From: an uncultured Selenomonas sp.
GTDB taxonomy: Bacteria > Bacillota > Negativicutes > Selenomonadales > Selenomonadaceae
Direction: 5' to 3'
DNA length: 5,170 nucleotides
Assembly (NCBI GenBank): GCA_947097535.1
Contig: CAMURM010000150.1
Coordinates: 1-5,170 of the forward strand
Position numbers and translations under genes: made by a program. Below are positions 1 to 5,170 of the stretch, piece by piece; position 1 is the stretch's first letter, and each line of letters begins with the position of its first letter. The notes beneath the pieces are model-generated. The model was not told the origin of the DNA. It made no database searches and worked only from the letters and a program-made list of their open reading frames with translations.

Positions 1-98
1 ATGGCTGCCTTCGCCTCCTCGGGCACGAGGAGACTCGGCGCGACATAGGCGCCCGCAGCAAGGAGGACGGCGCTCTTGAGGAAGTTTCTGCGATTCAT
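1..98 (-). CDS. N-terminus of a Tat-exported protein (partial, runs off the left edge)
   Basis: Reading leftward from the ATG at 98-96 gives 32 residues that form a textbook twin-arginine signal peptide. It has a short n-region with the RRNFLK motif (residues 3-8), a hydrophobic stretch of about 17 residues rich in Ala, Val and Leu, and a c-region ending in AKA, a plausible signal peptidase site around residues 29-31. This means the protein is probably folded, possibly with a cofactor, in the cytoplasm and sent through the TatABC translocase to the periplasm or envelope. The mature domain lies outside the window, so the function cannot be named. The gene lies 106 nt downstream of the ABC transporter on the same strand and could be read from the same transcript. 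The Shine-Dalgarno is weak: only a GAAAG-like stretch lies upstream. I still prefer this start because the twin-arginine motif begins two residues after it. Confidence 0.75.
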   Translation of the reverse strand, partial: MNRRNFLKSAVLLAAGAYVAPSLLVPEEAKAA

Positions 99-204
99 GT
101 ATGGGATACCCGCTTTCTGGTTCTGGTTCACTTTGTTTCATTGGTTTTCCGACCCGCTCGGCGTCACTTCACAGGCAACGCCGGGCGCGTACCTCGGCAG
201 CGCC

Positions 205-1923
205 TTACGACGGCTGCGGCGAGAGCATACGTTCTCGCCAGCCGCCCGCGCCGTCGAGATGGAGCTCCTTTTCGTGCTGCGCGAAGAGCGTCGAGCGATG
301 GCCGACGCTCACGATGCCCATGGCGGGCAGCTCGCGAGCCAGGAGCTCGTAGAGCTCCTTCTCGCGCGCCTCGTCGAGCGCGCTCGTCGCCTCGTCGAGG
401 AACGCCCACGCCGGGTGCACGAGCAGGATGCGCGCAAAGGCGATGCGCTGCTGTTCGCCGAGCGACAGGATGTGGCTCCAATCCGCGACCTCGTCGAGGC
501 GCGCGATGAAATGCTCCATGCCGACGAGGCGCAGCACGCGCTCCGTCTCCGCGCGCGGGCCTTGTGTCGTCAGAGGGTAAGTGACGGCACGCGCCAGCGT
601 GCCGAGCGGCAGATAGGGGCGCTGCGAGAGGAAGAGCCGCTTTTCATTCGCCGGGAACGCCGCGCGGCCACGCGCGAACGGCCAAAGCCCCGCAAGGGCG
701 CGAAGAAGCGTCGACTTGCCCGCGCCCGACGCGCCCGTGACGAGAAGCGCTTCGCCCGACGCGAGCGAAAACGAGCAGCCTTGCAAAAGCTCCGTGCCAT
801 CGGGCAGGGAGACGCAAAGTCCCTCCACGTCAAGACCGCCTGAAGACGTCGAAAGCGTGACAGCGCTCTCCTTGGCATCGACCTCTTCCATGTGCGCCGT
901 GAAGCCGCTCAGTCGACGCACGACAGCCGCATACTCGGCAATCGATCCGTATGCCTCGACGAAGTAGGAAAGCGCGTCCTGCACCTTGCCGAATGCCGAA
1001 ATCGTCTGCATGAGCCCGCCGAGCGCCATCTCGCCGCCGAAGTAACGCGGCGCCGCCATGATGAGCGGCACGATGATGGCGAGCTGCGCGTAGCCGTTGA
1101 TGTAGAAGTTCAAAATCTTCGTCTGGCGCATGAGTGCGCGGAAGTTGCCGATGACGCGCGCGAAGCGCTCGGAAAAGCCGCGCACCTCCTGCGTCTCGCC
1201 GCCGTAGAAGGCGACGCTCTCGCTGTTTTCGCGCACGCGCATCATGCTGAAGCGGAAGTCCGCTTCGAAGCGCTGCTTCTCGAAGTTCAGCCCGATGAGC
1301 TTCCTGCCGACGCGGTGCGCGCCGACCGTGCCCAAGACGGAGTAGATGAGCGAGAACCACAGCATGTAGCCGTAGATGTGAAACTCCCAGCTGCCGACAG
1401 GAACGGTCAAAACGCCTGACAGATTCCACAAAACGACGGCAAACGCCGCGAGTGTCGTCAGCTGCTTCAAGAAGCCTACGGAGAGCGTGAGCGTCAGCTC
1501 GACGAACTGCCCGATGTCCTCCGATATGCGCTGGTCGGGATTGTCCGTGCCCTCGGCGAGCGTTTCGAGCTTGTAATAGGCGCGATTCTCCATCCAGCGT
1601 GCGAGGTAGCGATCCGTGAGCCATGTGCGCCACTTGATCTGCAGCATCTGCCGCAGATAGATGGCGTAGACGGCGACGGCGATATGCACGAAGGCGAGAA
1701 ACGCGAACTTGCCGACGAGCGGCCAAAAAAGCTCGTACTCGTAGCCTTGCAGGGCGTTGTAGAACTCGTTGTACCAATCGTTGATCAGGACGAGCATGCC
1801 GACCGCGACAAAATTCAGCGCGATGACGACGGCGAGCAGGCCGCGCGCCTTCCACTTCTCCTCGGAAAACCAATAGCCGCGAACGATCGCGCGGCAGATG
1901 CGCCAGACGCTTTTTCCTTCCAC
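205..1923 (-). CDS. ABC transporter, fused permease and ATPase (YddA/SbmA-BacA-like, ABC_membrane_2 type)
   Basis: A 572-residue half-transporter that would work as a homodimer in the cytoplasmic membrane. Residues about 1-340 are the membrane domain, with hydrophobic segments near 29-48, 68-90, 150-170, 184-200 and 275-292. They include the NPDQRI..DI motif (128-137) and the ESVAFYGGE stretch (235-243), both typical of the ABCD/SbmA-BacA/YddA group. The C-terminal ATPase has Walker A GASGAGKST (397-405), a Q-loop SQRPYLP (433-439), a signature LSLGEQQR (486-493), Walker B FLDEATSALD (508-517) and an H-loop GHRS (541-544). All look intact. The length is normal for the family. Known relatives move peptides, long-chain acyl compounds or corrinoids; the substrate here cannot be read from sequence. 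The start is GTG at 1923-1921, supported by an AGGGGAGAG Shine-Dalgarno ending 3 nt before it. That site overlaps the TAG of the upstream methyltransferase gene, which implies coupled translation. The stop is TAA at 207-205. Confidence 0.93.
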   Translation of the reverse strand: MEGKSVWRICRAIVRGYWFSEEKWKARGLLAVVIALNFVAVGMLVLINDWYNEFYNALQGYEYELFWPLVGKFAFLAFVHIAVAVYAIYLRQMLQIKWRTWLTDRYLARWMENRAYYKLETLAEGTDNPDQRISEDIGQFVELTLTLSVGFLKQLTTLAAFAVVLWNLSGVLTVPVGSWEFHIYGYMLWFSLIYSVLGTVGAHRVGRKLIGLNFEKQRFEADFRFSMMRVRENSESVAFYGGETQEVRGFSERFARVIGNFRALMRQTKILNFYINGYAQLAIIVPLIMAAPRYFGGEMALGGLMQTISAFGKVQDALSYFVEAYGSIAEYAAVVRRLSGFTAHMEEVDAKESAVTLSTSSGGLDVEGLCVSLPDGTELLQGCSFSLASGEALLVTGASGAGKSTLLRALAGLWPFARGRAAFPANEKRLFLSQRPYLPLGTLARAVTYPLTTQGPRAETERVLRLVGMEHFIARLDEVADWSHILSLGEQQRIAFARILLVHPAWAFLDEATSALDEAREKELYELLARELPAMGIVSVGHRSTLFAQHEKELHLDGAGGWRERMLSPQPS

Positions 1924-1935
1924 AATCTCTCCCCT
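1924..1935 (-). promoter_or_regulatory. Shine-Dalgarno of the ABC transporter gene, overlapping the upstream stop codon
   Basis: On the minus strand the end of the methyltransferase gene reads GGATAGGGGAGAGATT and is then followed by the GTG start. The AG of the TAG stop is the first part of the AGGGGAGAG ribosome-binding site. This fixes the GTG as the start of the transporter and indicates that ribosomes finishing the upstream gene can re-initiate there. Confidence 0.8.
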
Positions 1936-3283
1936 ATCCTCGTTTCTCTGCTATGATTATCCATTGATAGGCATGAATCTCATCGGCATCAGCTTCCGGC
2001 GGCAAAAGCGCCGTGAGCTTTTCAATGAAGGCTTCATCCTGCGGCGTCTCATCGATCTGTATGCGTCGAACATAGCGCGGCTCAAGTCCGGCGTCGCGCA
2101 AAAGCTCTGCCATCTCGGTACGCGTGAAAAAGCGCAAATGCGTGCGGTCGAGAAGACCCGCATCCTTATACTGCCAGCGTCCCGTGAGCATCATGTGAAA
2201 CACGGAAAAATGCGTGACGTTCGGGAAGCTGACGACGAGCTGCCCGCCGGGCTTCAGAAGCTCGGCAAGATTTTTCATCGCCTGCCACGGCTCGCGCAAA
2301 TGCTCGATGACATCACCGAGGATGATGTAGTCGAACATGCCGTGCCACGCGGGCTGATCGAGCGTTTCCACATCGAGCGCCTCGACGACGGCAAAATGAC
2401 GCGCGACTTCTGCCGCCTGCGCATTGAACTCGATACCGTAAAGCCTCGCTTCAGGATTCTTGTTGCGAATGGCGAGGAGTGTCGCCCCACAGGCGCAGCC
2501 GACTTCGAGCACCGTGAGAGACGGCTTTTGAAGATCGAGCAGCTGCAAGATATCCATGCGCGGCACGAAGGAATACGGGTAGTTCATGCCATGCTTGCGG
2601 CTCAGCGCCTCTTCGTCCTGTTCCTCATAAGGCGGCGCTTCTTCATTGCGATGGGCAAAGGCGCCGCACGCCGCGATGCAAGGCCAATTTGCATGCCAAA
2701 AGCGCAGGCAGACGTCCATCATGAGGAAGGGCGCCGCCCGAAAATCTTCGTCAAAGCCGCCGATCTCCAACAAGGCTCGCCGCTGCGTCAAAAAGCAAAA
2801 GTCCAGCGAATACGGCACTTTCAAGGTGTCTCGCCGCAAAGAGACGCTGTCCGAAAAGCGCCGCAGTCCTGCCGCATCCTGATAAGGCTCGTGCGGCATA
2901 TCCGCAAGAGTCTGCGTCGTATCCATGCCGAGAACAGCCTGCAGCATGGGCAGCACCAGGCTCGTGCCGTCGCTTTCGTCAAGCGTCCGCTGCATGGCAT
3001 GAAGCGCAGAAGGCATCAGGACATAAGAGGCGCTCGAAAACAGGATCTTGTCGCCGCGCGCATGCTGCAGCGCCGCATTGCACGCGGCCGCTATACCCGC
3101 TTCCCTGCCGTCGAACAGCACGGTCGCGGGATCTTCGTCCAGGAGAGCGAGAGCTTTCTCATCCGCACCGCAGTACAAGAGGAGGCGCTCGTATTCTTCG
3201 CCCCTGTAATTTTCGTGCAGATACGCCTGCGCCATGCGCGCTTCCTGCATATCTCCCGTCAAAAGCAAAACGATCGTCAGCAT
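1934..3283 (-). CDS. Glycosyltransferase-2-like domain fused to class I SAM-dependent methyltransferase
   Basis: A 449-residue protein in two parts with no signal peptide, so probably cytoplasmic. Residues 1-215 resemble a GT-A fold family 2 glycosyltransferase: an N-terminal TIVLLLTG strand, the ACNAALQHARGDKILF segment (67-82), and the GGFDEDF (175-181) and MDVCLRFWHA (189-198) segments. The place where the DXD metal site normally follows ILF instead reads SSASY (83-87), so sugar transfer is doubtful. Residues about 235-400 form a methyltransferase: motif I VLEVGCACG (258-266), an acidic residue in GIEFN (E285) for the SAM ribose, DYIILGDVIEHL (318-329), and LLKPGGQLVVSFPN (342-355). These support SAM binding. 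The acceptor is unknown; a glycan or lipid-linked sugar would fit the domain pairing. The chosen ATG (3283-3281) has GGAGG 9 nt upstream; the reading frame stays open further upstream but only antisense to the divergent gene. The gene is first in the operon with the ABC transporter. Confidence 0.88.
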   Translation of the reverse strand: MLTIVLLLTGDMQEARMAQAYLHENYRGEEYERLLLYCGADEKALALLDEDPATVLFDGREAGIAAACNAALQHARGDKILFSSASYVLMPSALHAMQRTLDESDGTSLVLPMLQAVLGMDTTQTLADMPHEPYQDAAGLRRFSDSVSLRRDTLKVPYSLDFCFLTQRRALLEIGGFDEDFRAAPFLMMDVCLRFWHANWPCIAACGAFAHRNEEAPPYEEQDEEALSRKHGMNYPYSFVPRMDILQLLDLQKPSLTVLEVGCACGATLLAIRNKNPEARLYGIEFNAQAAEVARHFAVVEALDVETLDQPAWHGMFDYIILGDVIEHLREPWQAMKNLAELLKPGGQLVVSFPNVTHFSVFHMMLTGRWQYKDAGLLDRTHLRFFTRTEMAELLRDAGLEPRYVRRIQIDETPQDEAFIEKLTALLPPEADADEIHAYQWIIIAEKRG

Positions 3284-3332
3284 ATACTCCCGCCTCCCGC
3301 GCGAATCTTTCTCATGTCCCACACTGTCTTTC

Positions 3333-3361
3333 AGTATAACGACTTTCCGCGCTTCACGCAA
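3333..3361 (-). promoter_or_regulatory. Sigma-70-type promoter for the methyltransferase/ABC operon
   Basis: On the minus strand, TTGCGT (3361-3356) is followed after exactly 17 nt by TATACT (3338-3333). The -10 box matches consensus at 5 of 6 positions and the -35 box at 3 of 6. Initiation would fall near 3326, leaving a 5' leader of about 43 nt before the ATG at 3283. The -35 box shares bases 3356-3358 with that of the divergent promoter. Confidence 0.6.
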
Positions 3362-3381
3362 GAGCTTCCTTATGCTACAAT
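3353..3381 (+). promoter_or_regulatory. Extended -10 sigma-70-type promoter for the two-TM membrane protein gene
   Basis: TTCACG (3353-3358) is separated by exactly 17 nt from TACAAT (3376-3381). The -10 box is preceded by TG at 3373-3374, giving an extended -10 element TGCTACAAT. The -10 box matches consensus at 5 of 6 positions and the -35 box at 4 of 6. Transcription would start near 3388, giving a leader of about 43 nt. A 12-bp palindrome, GGAAAGTTTTCC (3385-3396), sits at the predicted start site and could be a small operator, though it could also be chance. Confidence 0.65.
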
Positions 3382-3430
3382 GAAGGAAAGTTTTCCGTCT
3401 CATCTCGCCCCTAGCGGAAAGGACGATTCT

Positions 3431-4087
3431 ATGCCTTCTTACAAATACATCCTGCTCGCCCTCGTCTTCCTCGCCCTGCTGCTCCTCTACCGCTGGCTGC
3501 CCAACCGCAAGATCTGGGCGCTCTTCTCCCTCACGCTGCTCTTCGCGGGAGCGGCGGCGTTCTGGAGCTTTCCGCCGCCCGCCGCGCCCAAGATGACGGC
3601 GGAGGAGCGCGCCGAGATCCACCAGCAGCAGGAAATCTTCACCCTGTGGTACGACGAGCACAAGAAGAACATCACGCAGCTCGACTACAACTGGCAGCAG
3701 TATCACAACATCATCGAGAGTTTCAAGGAAGGCGCCATCGACATACAGACGGCGTATGTGCGCCTCACGCAGCTCACGGAGGACGCCAAACGCACGCGCG
3801 ATGCCGTCGACACACACATCCCGCCGCTCGCGCTGTCCGGCATCAACTACGATCTCTGCGCCGCCGTGCGGCAGAAGACGCTCGCCTACGCCGAAGCGCA
3901 GCAGCAGGCGATCAGCCGCACGAGGAACGCTGCCGACCCCGCGCAGCTCCTCACGCGCGACCCCGTCGAGCAGAGCCGCATCCTTGAGGACACGATGATC
4001 CGCGAATCGCCGCCCGGCCTCTTCCTCGCCGAAGAGATCAGCGCCCTGCGCGACAACCTCACAATTCCGCCGGAAAAGGACGAATGA
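3431..4087 (+). CDS. Membrane protein of unknown function with two N-terminal TM segments
   Basis: A 218-residue protein that I do not recognise. Two hydrophobic segments (about residues 5-20 and 28-46) are separated by a short basic turn, RWLPNRK (21-27), which predicts a membrane hairpin. A proline-rich linker, FPPPAAP (47-53), follows. Residues 54-218 are polar and mostly helical in character, with many Gln, Glu, Arg and Ala residues, several aromatics between 70 and 97 (WYDE, DYNWQQYHN), and a coiled-coil-like stretch at about 105-165. A single cysteine (143) and no catalytic motif are visible. With the loop on the cytoplasmic side (positive-inside rule), both the N-terminus and the C-terminal domain would lie outside. 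The start ATG (3431) has AAAGGA 7 nt upstream. An in-frame ATG at 3380 lies at the predicted transcription start and is unlikely to be used. The gene is divergent from the methyltransferase operon with overlapping promoters, so a shared process is possible but unproven. Confidence 0.8.
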   Translation: MPSYKYILLALVFLALLLLYRWLPNRKIWALFSLTLLFAGAAAFWSFPPPAAPKMTAEERAEIHQQQEIFTLWYDEHKKNITQLDYNWQQYHNIIESFKEGAIDIQTAYVRLTQLTEDAKRTRDAVDTHIPPLALSGINYDLCAAVRQKTLAYAEAQQQAISRTRNAADPAQLLTRDPVEQSRILEDTMIRESPPGLFLAEEISALRDNLTIPPEKDE

Positions 4088-4108
4088 CGAATCGTGCTGC
4101 ACCGTCCA

Positions 4109-4120
4109 TAAGCGAAGCGT
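4109..4120 (+). repeat. Left copy of flanking direct repeat (TAAGCGAAGCGT)
   Basis: TAAGCGAAGCGT lies just outside the left end of the palindrome. It matches the right-hand copy at 4286-4296 except for one extra A. It could be an imperfect target-site duplication or part of the element itself. Confidence 0.45.
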
Positions 4121-4133
4121 TTAAGGAAACGCT
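4116..4133. repeat. Small perfect hairpin at the left edge of the palindrome
   Basis: AGCGTTT (4116-4122) and AAACGCT (4127-4133) form a 7-bp perfect stem with an AAGG loop. No T-run follows on either strand, so it is not a standard terminator. The right half of this stem is also the left end of the large palindrome, so the two pairings compete. A weaker counterpart, GCTT-CCGT-AAGC (4279-4290), lies at the mirror position on the right edge. Confidence 0.6.
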
Positions 4134-4284
4134 GATAAAATGAAGTCGCCCAGATTTGCACAGATGCGCTGTATCTATCGAGGAGACAAACCGGAGGCGT
4201 AGCGGTGCTACGTCGAGGATTTGTCGACGACGAAAGGACAGCGCAGATGTGTGAAGATGGGTGGCTGAATTTATCAGTGCTTCC
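4125..4284. repeat. About 160-bp imperfect palindrome, MITE-like or long hairpin element
   Basis: The two halves are inverted copies around a centre at about 4205. The outer ends, GGAAACGCTGATAAA at the left and GGAAGCACTGATAAA read from the right end on the other strand, match at 13 of 15 positions. Further in, TGCGCTGT (4165-4172) pairs with ACAGCGCA (4238-4245), GACAAA (4185-4190) with TTTGTC (4220-4225), and CGTAGC (4198-4203) with GCTACG (4207-4212) across a GGT loop. All these pairs share the same centre, so this is one extended dyad. It encodes no transposase. It could be a non-autonomous mobile element, a structured RNA or a degenerate terminator pair. From memory it resembles intergenic repeats seen in Selenomonas-type genomes, but that was not checked. 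Confidence 0.75.
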
Positions 4285-4285
4285 G

Positions 4286-4296
4286 TAAGCGAGCGT
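4286..4296 (+). repeat. Right copy of flanking direct repeat (TAAGCGAGCGT)
   Basis: TAAGCGAGCGT begins two bases after the right end of the palindrome and matches the left copy at 4109-4120 with a single-base deletion. The related AAGCGAAGCG is found again at 4339-4348, in the loop of the next hairpin, which weakens a simple target-duplication reading. Confidence 0.45.
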
Positions 4297-4300
4297 CAAG

Positions 4301-4389
4301 AAGCCCGCCCATTCCCCCTTCGACCAAGATTCTCGTTCAAGCGAAGCGCGTTTGAATCTTGGTCGTTCTTTAGGGGAATGGGCGGGCTT
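4301..4389. terminator. Strong 89-bp hairpin, probable bidirectional terminator
   Basis: The outer stem is 17 bp and perfect: AAGCCCGCCCATTCCCC (4301-4317) against its complement at 4373-4389. After a small asymmetric internal loop, an inner stem of 12 bp is also perfect: CGACCAAGATTC (4321-4332) against 4354-4365. A 21-nt loop remains, part of which can pair further (CAAGCG with CGTTTG). The base is GC-rich and ends in CTTT on the plus strand, with only a short T-run on either side. Its position between convergent genes fits two-way termination. It is much longer than a usual intrinsic terminator, so a second palindromic repeat element is a fair alternative. Confidence 0.6.
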
Positions 4390-4463
4390 TAGCTCGCGGA
4401 AATATTGCCTTCGCATTGGGCGGTGCAGCGCGTGCCTCTTATGTTGGTTCTTGTCTCTACGAT

Positions 4464-5170
4464 TCAGCCATTCTTCGCTGCCGCAACGCGTGCGCGGTAC
4501 ACGCTGCGCAGGCGGTGCCAGATCATCGGCACGACGAGCATCGGCACGCCCATGTAGAACGCCTGCCGCAGGTCGGGCGTGAAGGCGAGCACGACGAGGC
4601 AGAAGATCTGCGCCCAAATGCCGAAGAGCGTCACATAGGGGAAGAACGGCGTCTTGTAGCGCAGGGTATGCTCAAGGCCTGCAGCGATGAGGCGGCGGCG
4701 GAAGCGATACTGGCTCCAGCAGATCGAGATCCAGGCGATCGCCCCCGTGCAGCCCGATACGGCGAGAAGATAGGTGTAGATCGCCGAATCGGGATTGCAC
4801 GTGTAGAGCAGGATGACGAGCCAACACGCGGCGACGGAAACGAGAATGGAGTTGCGCGGCACGCCCTTGCCGTTGAGCTGTGCGAGGAAGGCGGGCGCCA
4901 TGTCCATGCGTGCCAGCGCATAGAGGGCGCGTCCGCTCGAATAGAGCCCCGAGTTCGAGCACGATACGGCCGCCGTCAGGACGACGAAGGCGAGCACGGA
5001 CGCCAGAGAGTCGAGGCCATGCGCGGCGAGCGCCGCCGCAAAGACGCTCTCGGAAAGGCTCGCCTCTTCCCACGGCAGGATGGAAATGAGCAGCGAGATC
5101 GGGATGATGTAGAGGGCGATGATGCGCCACGTCACGTTGCGCACGGCGATGGGGATGCTCTTTTCCGGCT
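4464..5170 (-). CDS. Amino acid permease, APC superfamily (C-terminal part, N-terminus beyond right edge)
   Basis: The reading frame is open from the right edge to a TGA at 4466-4464 and gives 234 residues of an integral membrane transporter. The edge sequence PEKSIPIAVRNVTWRI matches the loop that precedes a mid-protein helix in the AAT (amino acid transporter) branch of the APC superfamily. It is followed by the helix LYIIPISLLISILPW and then by SCSNSGLYSSGRALYALARMDMAPAFLAQLNGKGVPRN, abbreviated here from a longer conserved stretch. Further hydrophobic helices and a short basic C-terminal tail (YRARVAAAKNG) complete it. Family members take up amino acids by proton symport in the cytoplasmic membrane. 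The specificity cannot be told from this part, which lacks the N-terminal substrate-binding helices. A GTG at 5144 is internal and should not be taken as the start. The gene converges with the 218-residue membrane protein gene, with the two palindromes between. Confidence 0.88.
   Translation of the reverse strand, partial: PEKSIPIAVRNVTWRIIALYIIPISLLISILPWEEASLSESVFAAALAAHGLDSLASVLAFVVLTAAVSCSNSGLYSSGRALYALARMDMAPAFLAQLNGKGVPRNSILVSVAACWLVILLYTCNPDSAIYTYLLAVSGCTGAIAWISICWSQYRFRRRLIAAGLEHTLRYKTPFFPYVTLFGIWAQIFCLVVLAFTPDLRQAFYMGVPMLVVPMIWHRLRSVYRARVAAAKNG

Larger units (their letters stand above)
4088..4463. other. Structured non-coding region between convergent genes
   Basis: This 376-nt stretch separates the plus-strand membrane protein gene from the minus-strand permease gene, which converge on it. 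It carries no credible gene. It holds two separate dyad structures (4125-4284 and 4301-4389), small hairpins at the edges of the first, and three copies of an AAGCGA-containing motif. Bases 4391-4463, next to the permease stop codon, show no recognisable element. Confidence 0.8.

Noticed and set aside
98..141. Alternative minus-strand ATG at 141 with a Lys/Glu/Pro-rich reading
   Set aside because: It is out of frame with the twin-arginine signal, lacks a good ribosome-binding site, and its product becomes Arg/Pro/Cys-rich shadow sequence.
76..843. Plus-strand 255-codon open frame opposite the ABC transporter's ATPase end
   Set aside because: It is a composition-driven shadow: Arg/Ala/Glu-rich with no recognisable domain, lying opposite the intact ATPase motifs.
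830..1873. Minus-strand 347-codon frame inside the ABC transporter gene
   Set aside because: It is a frame-shifted Arg/His-rich reading of the transporter gene with no family features.
3343..3421. 8-bp inverted repeat CTTTCCGC / GCGGAAAG around the rightward promoter
   Set aside because: The arms are 63 bp apart, and one overlaps the ribosome-binding site. A match this short is not far from chance in a region this size.
1898..3430. Long plus-strand open frame running in phase into the membrane protein gene, antisense to the methyltransferase gene
   Set aside because: Its translation is Arg/His-rich with no domain. The minus-strand frame over the same bases encodes clear methyltransferase motifs, and the promoter and ribosome-binding site place the real plus-strand start at 3431.
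3284..4102. Minus-strand extension of the methyltransferase frame to 4102
   Set aside because: The extra residues are low-complexity Arg/Glu/Val-rich sequence antisense to the membrane protein gene. The ATG at 3283 has a good Shine-Dalgarno and a promoter at the right distance.
4140..4202. 20-codon plus-strand ORF (begins MKSPRFAQ) inside the palindrome
   Set aside because: It lies wholly within the inverted-repeat arms, its AAGGA is about 12 nt away, and its sequence is explained by the palindrome. There is no independent sign of translation.
4262..4470. ATTCAGCCA at 4462-4470, an inverted match to the right arm of the palindrome (4262-4270)
   Set aside because: It is only 9 bp and overlaps the end of the permease coding sequence, so coincidence is the simpler explanation.

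Overview
The window is GC-rich (about 60% by eye) and densely coding, with purine-rich Shine-Dalgarno sites. It carries a twin-arginine (Tat) signal, an ABCD-type (YddA/BacA-like) ABC transporter and a two-domain glycosyltransferase-like/methyltransferase protein. This suggests a GC-rich, Gram-negative-type bacterium. The overall style fits Negativicutes such as Selenomonas, but that placement is an inference from familiarity and no marker gene here settles it.

Left part (1-3283, minus strand): three genes are read right to left. First comes a 449-residue protein with a glycosyltransferase-2-like N-terminus and a class I SAM methyltransferase C-terminus (1934-3283). Ten bases later, with a Shine-Dalgarno that overlaps the previous stop codon, comes a 572-residue fused permease/ATPase ABC transporter (205-1923, GTG start). 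After a 106-nt gap comes the first 32 codons of a Tat-exported protein that leaves the window at base 1. The first two are almost certainly one translationally coupled transcript; the third may be co-transcribed.

Middle (3284-3430): a 147-nt divergent intergenic region holds two good sigma-70-type promoters whose -35 boxes overlap. The left one drives the methyltransferase/ABC operon. The right one drives a 218-residue protein of unknown function with two predicted membrane segments (3431-4087, plus strand).

Right part: 4088-4463 (376 nt) is non-coding but highly structured. It holds a roughly 160-bp imperfect palindrome (4125-4284) that looks like a MITE or long RNA hairpin, with small hairpins at both ends and near-identical flanking direct repeats. 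Next to it is a second, very strong 89-bp hairpin (4301-4389) with 17-bp and 12-bp perfect stems, placed between two convergent genes as a terminator would be. From 4464 to the right edge on the minus strand is the C-terminal part of an APC-superfamily amino acid permease.

The most interesting items are the palindromic element and its neighbour, the glycosyltransferase domain that has lost its DXD metal-binding motif while fused to an intact-looking methyltransferase, and the overlapping divergent promoters. I see no phage genes, CRISPR array, tRNA or rRNA.
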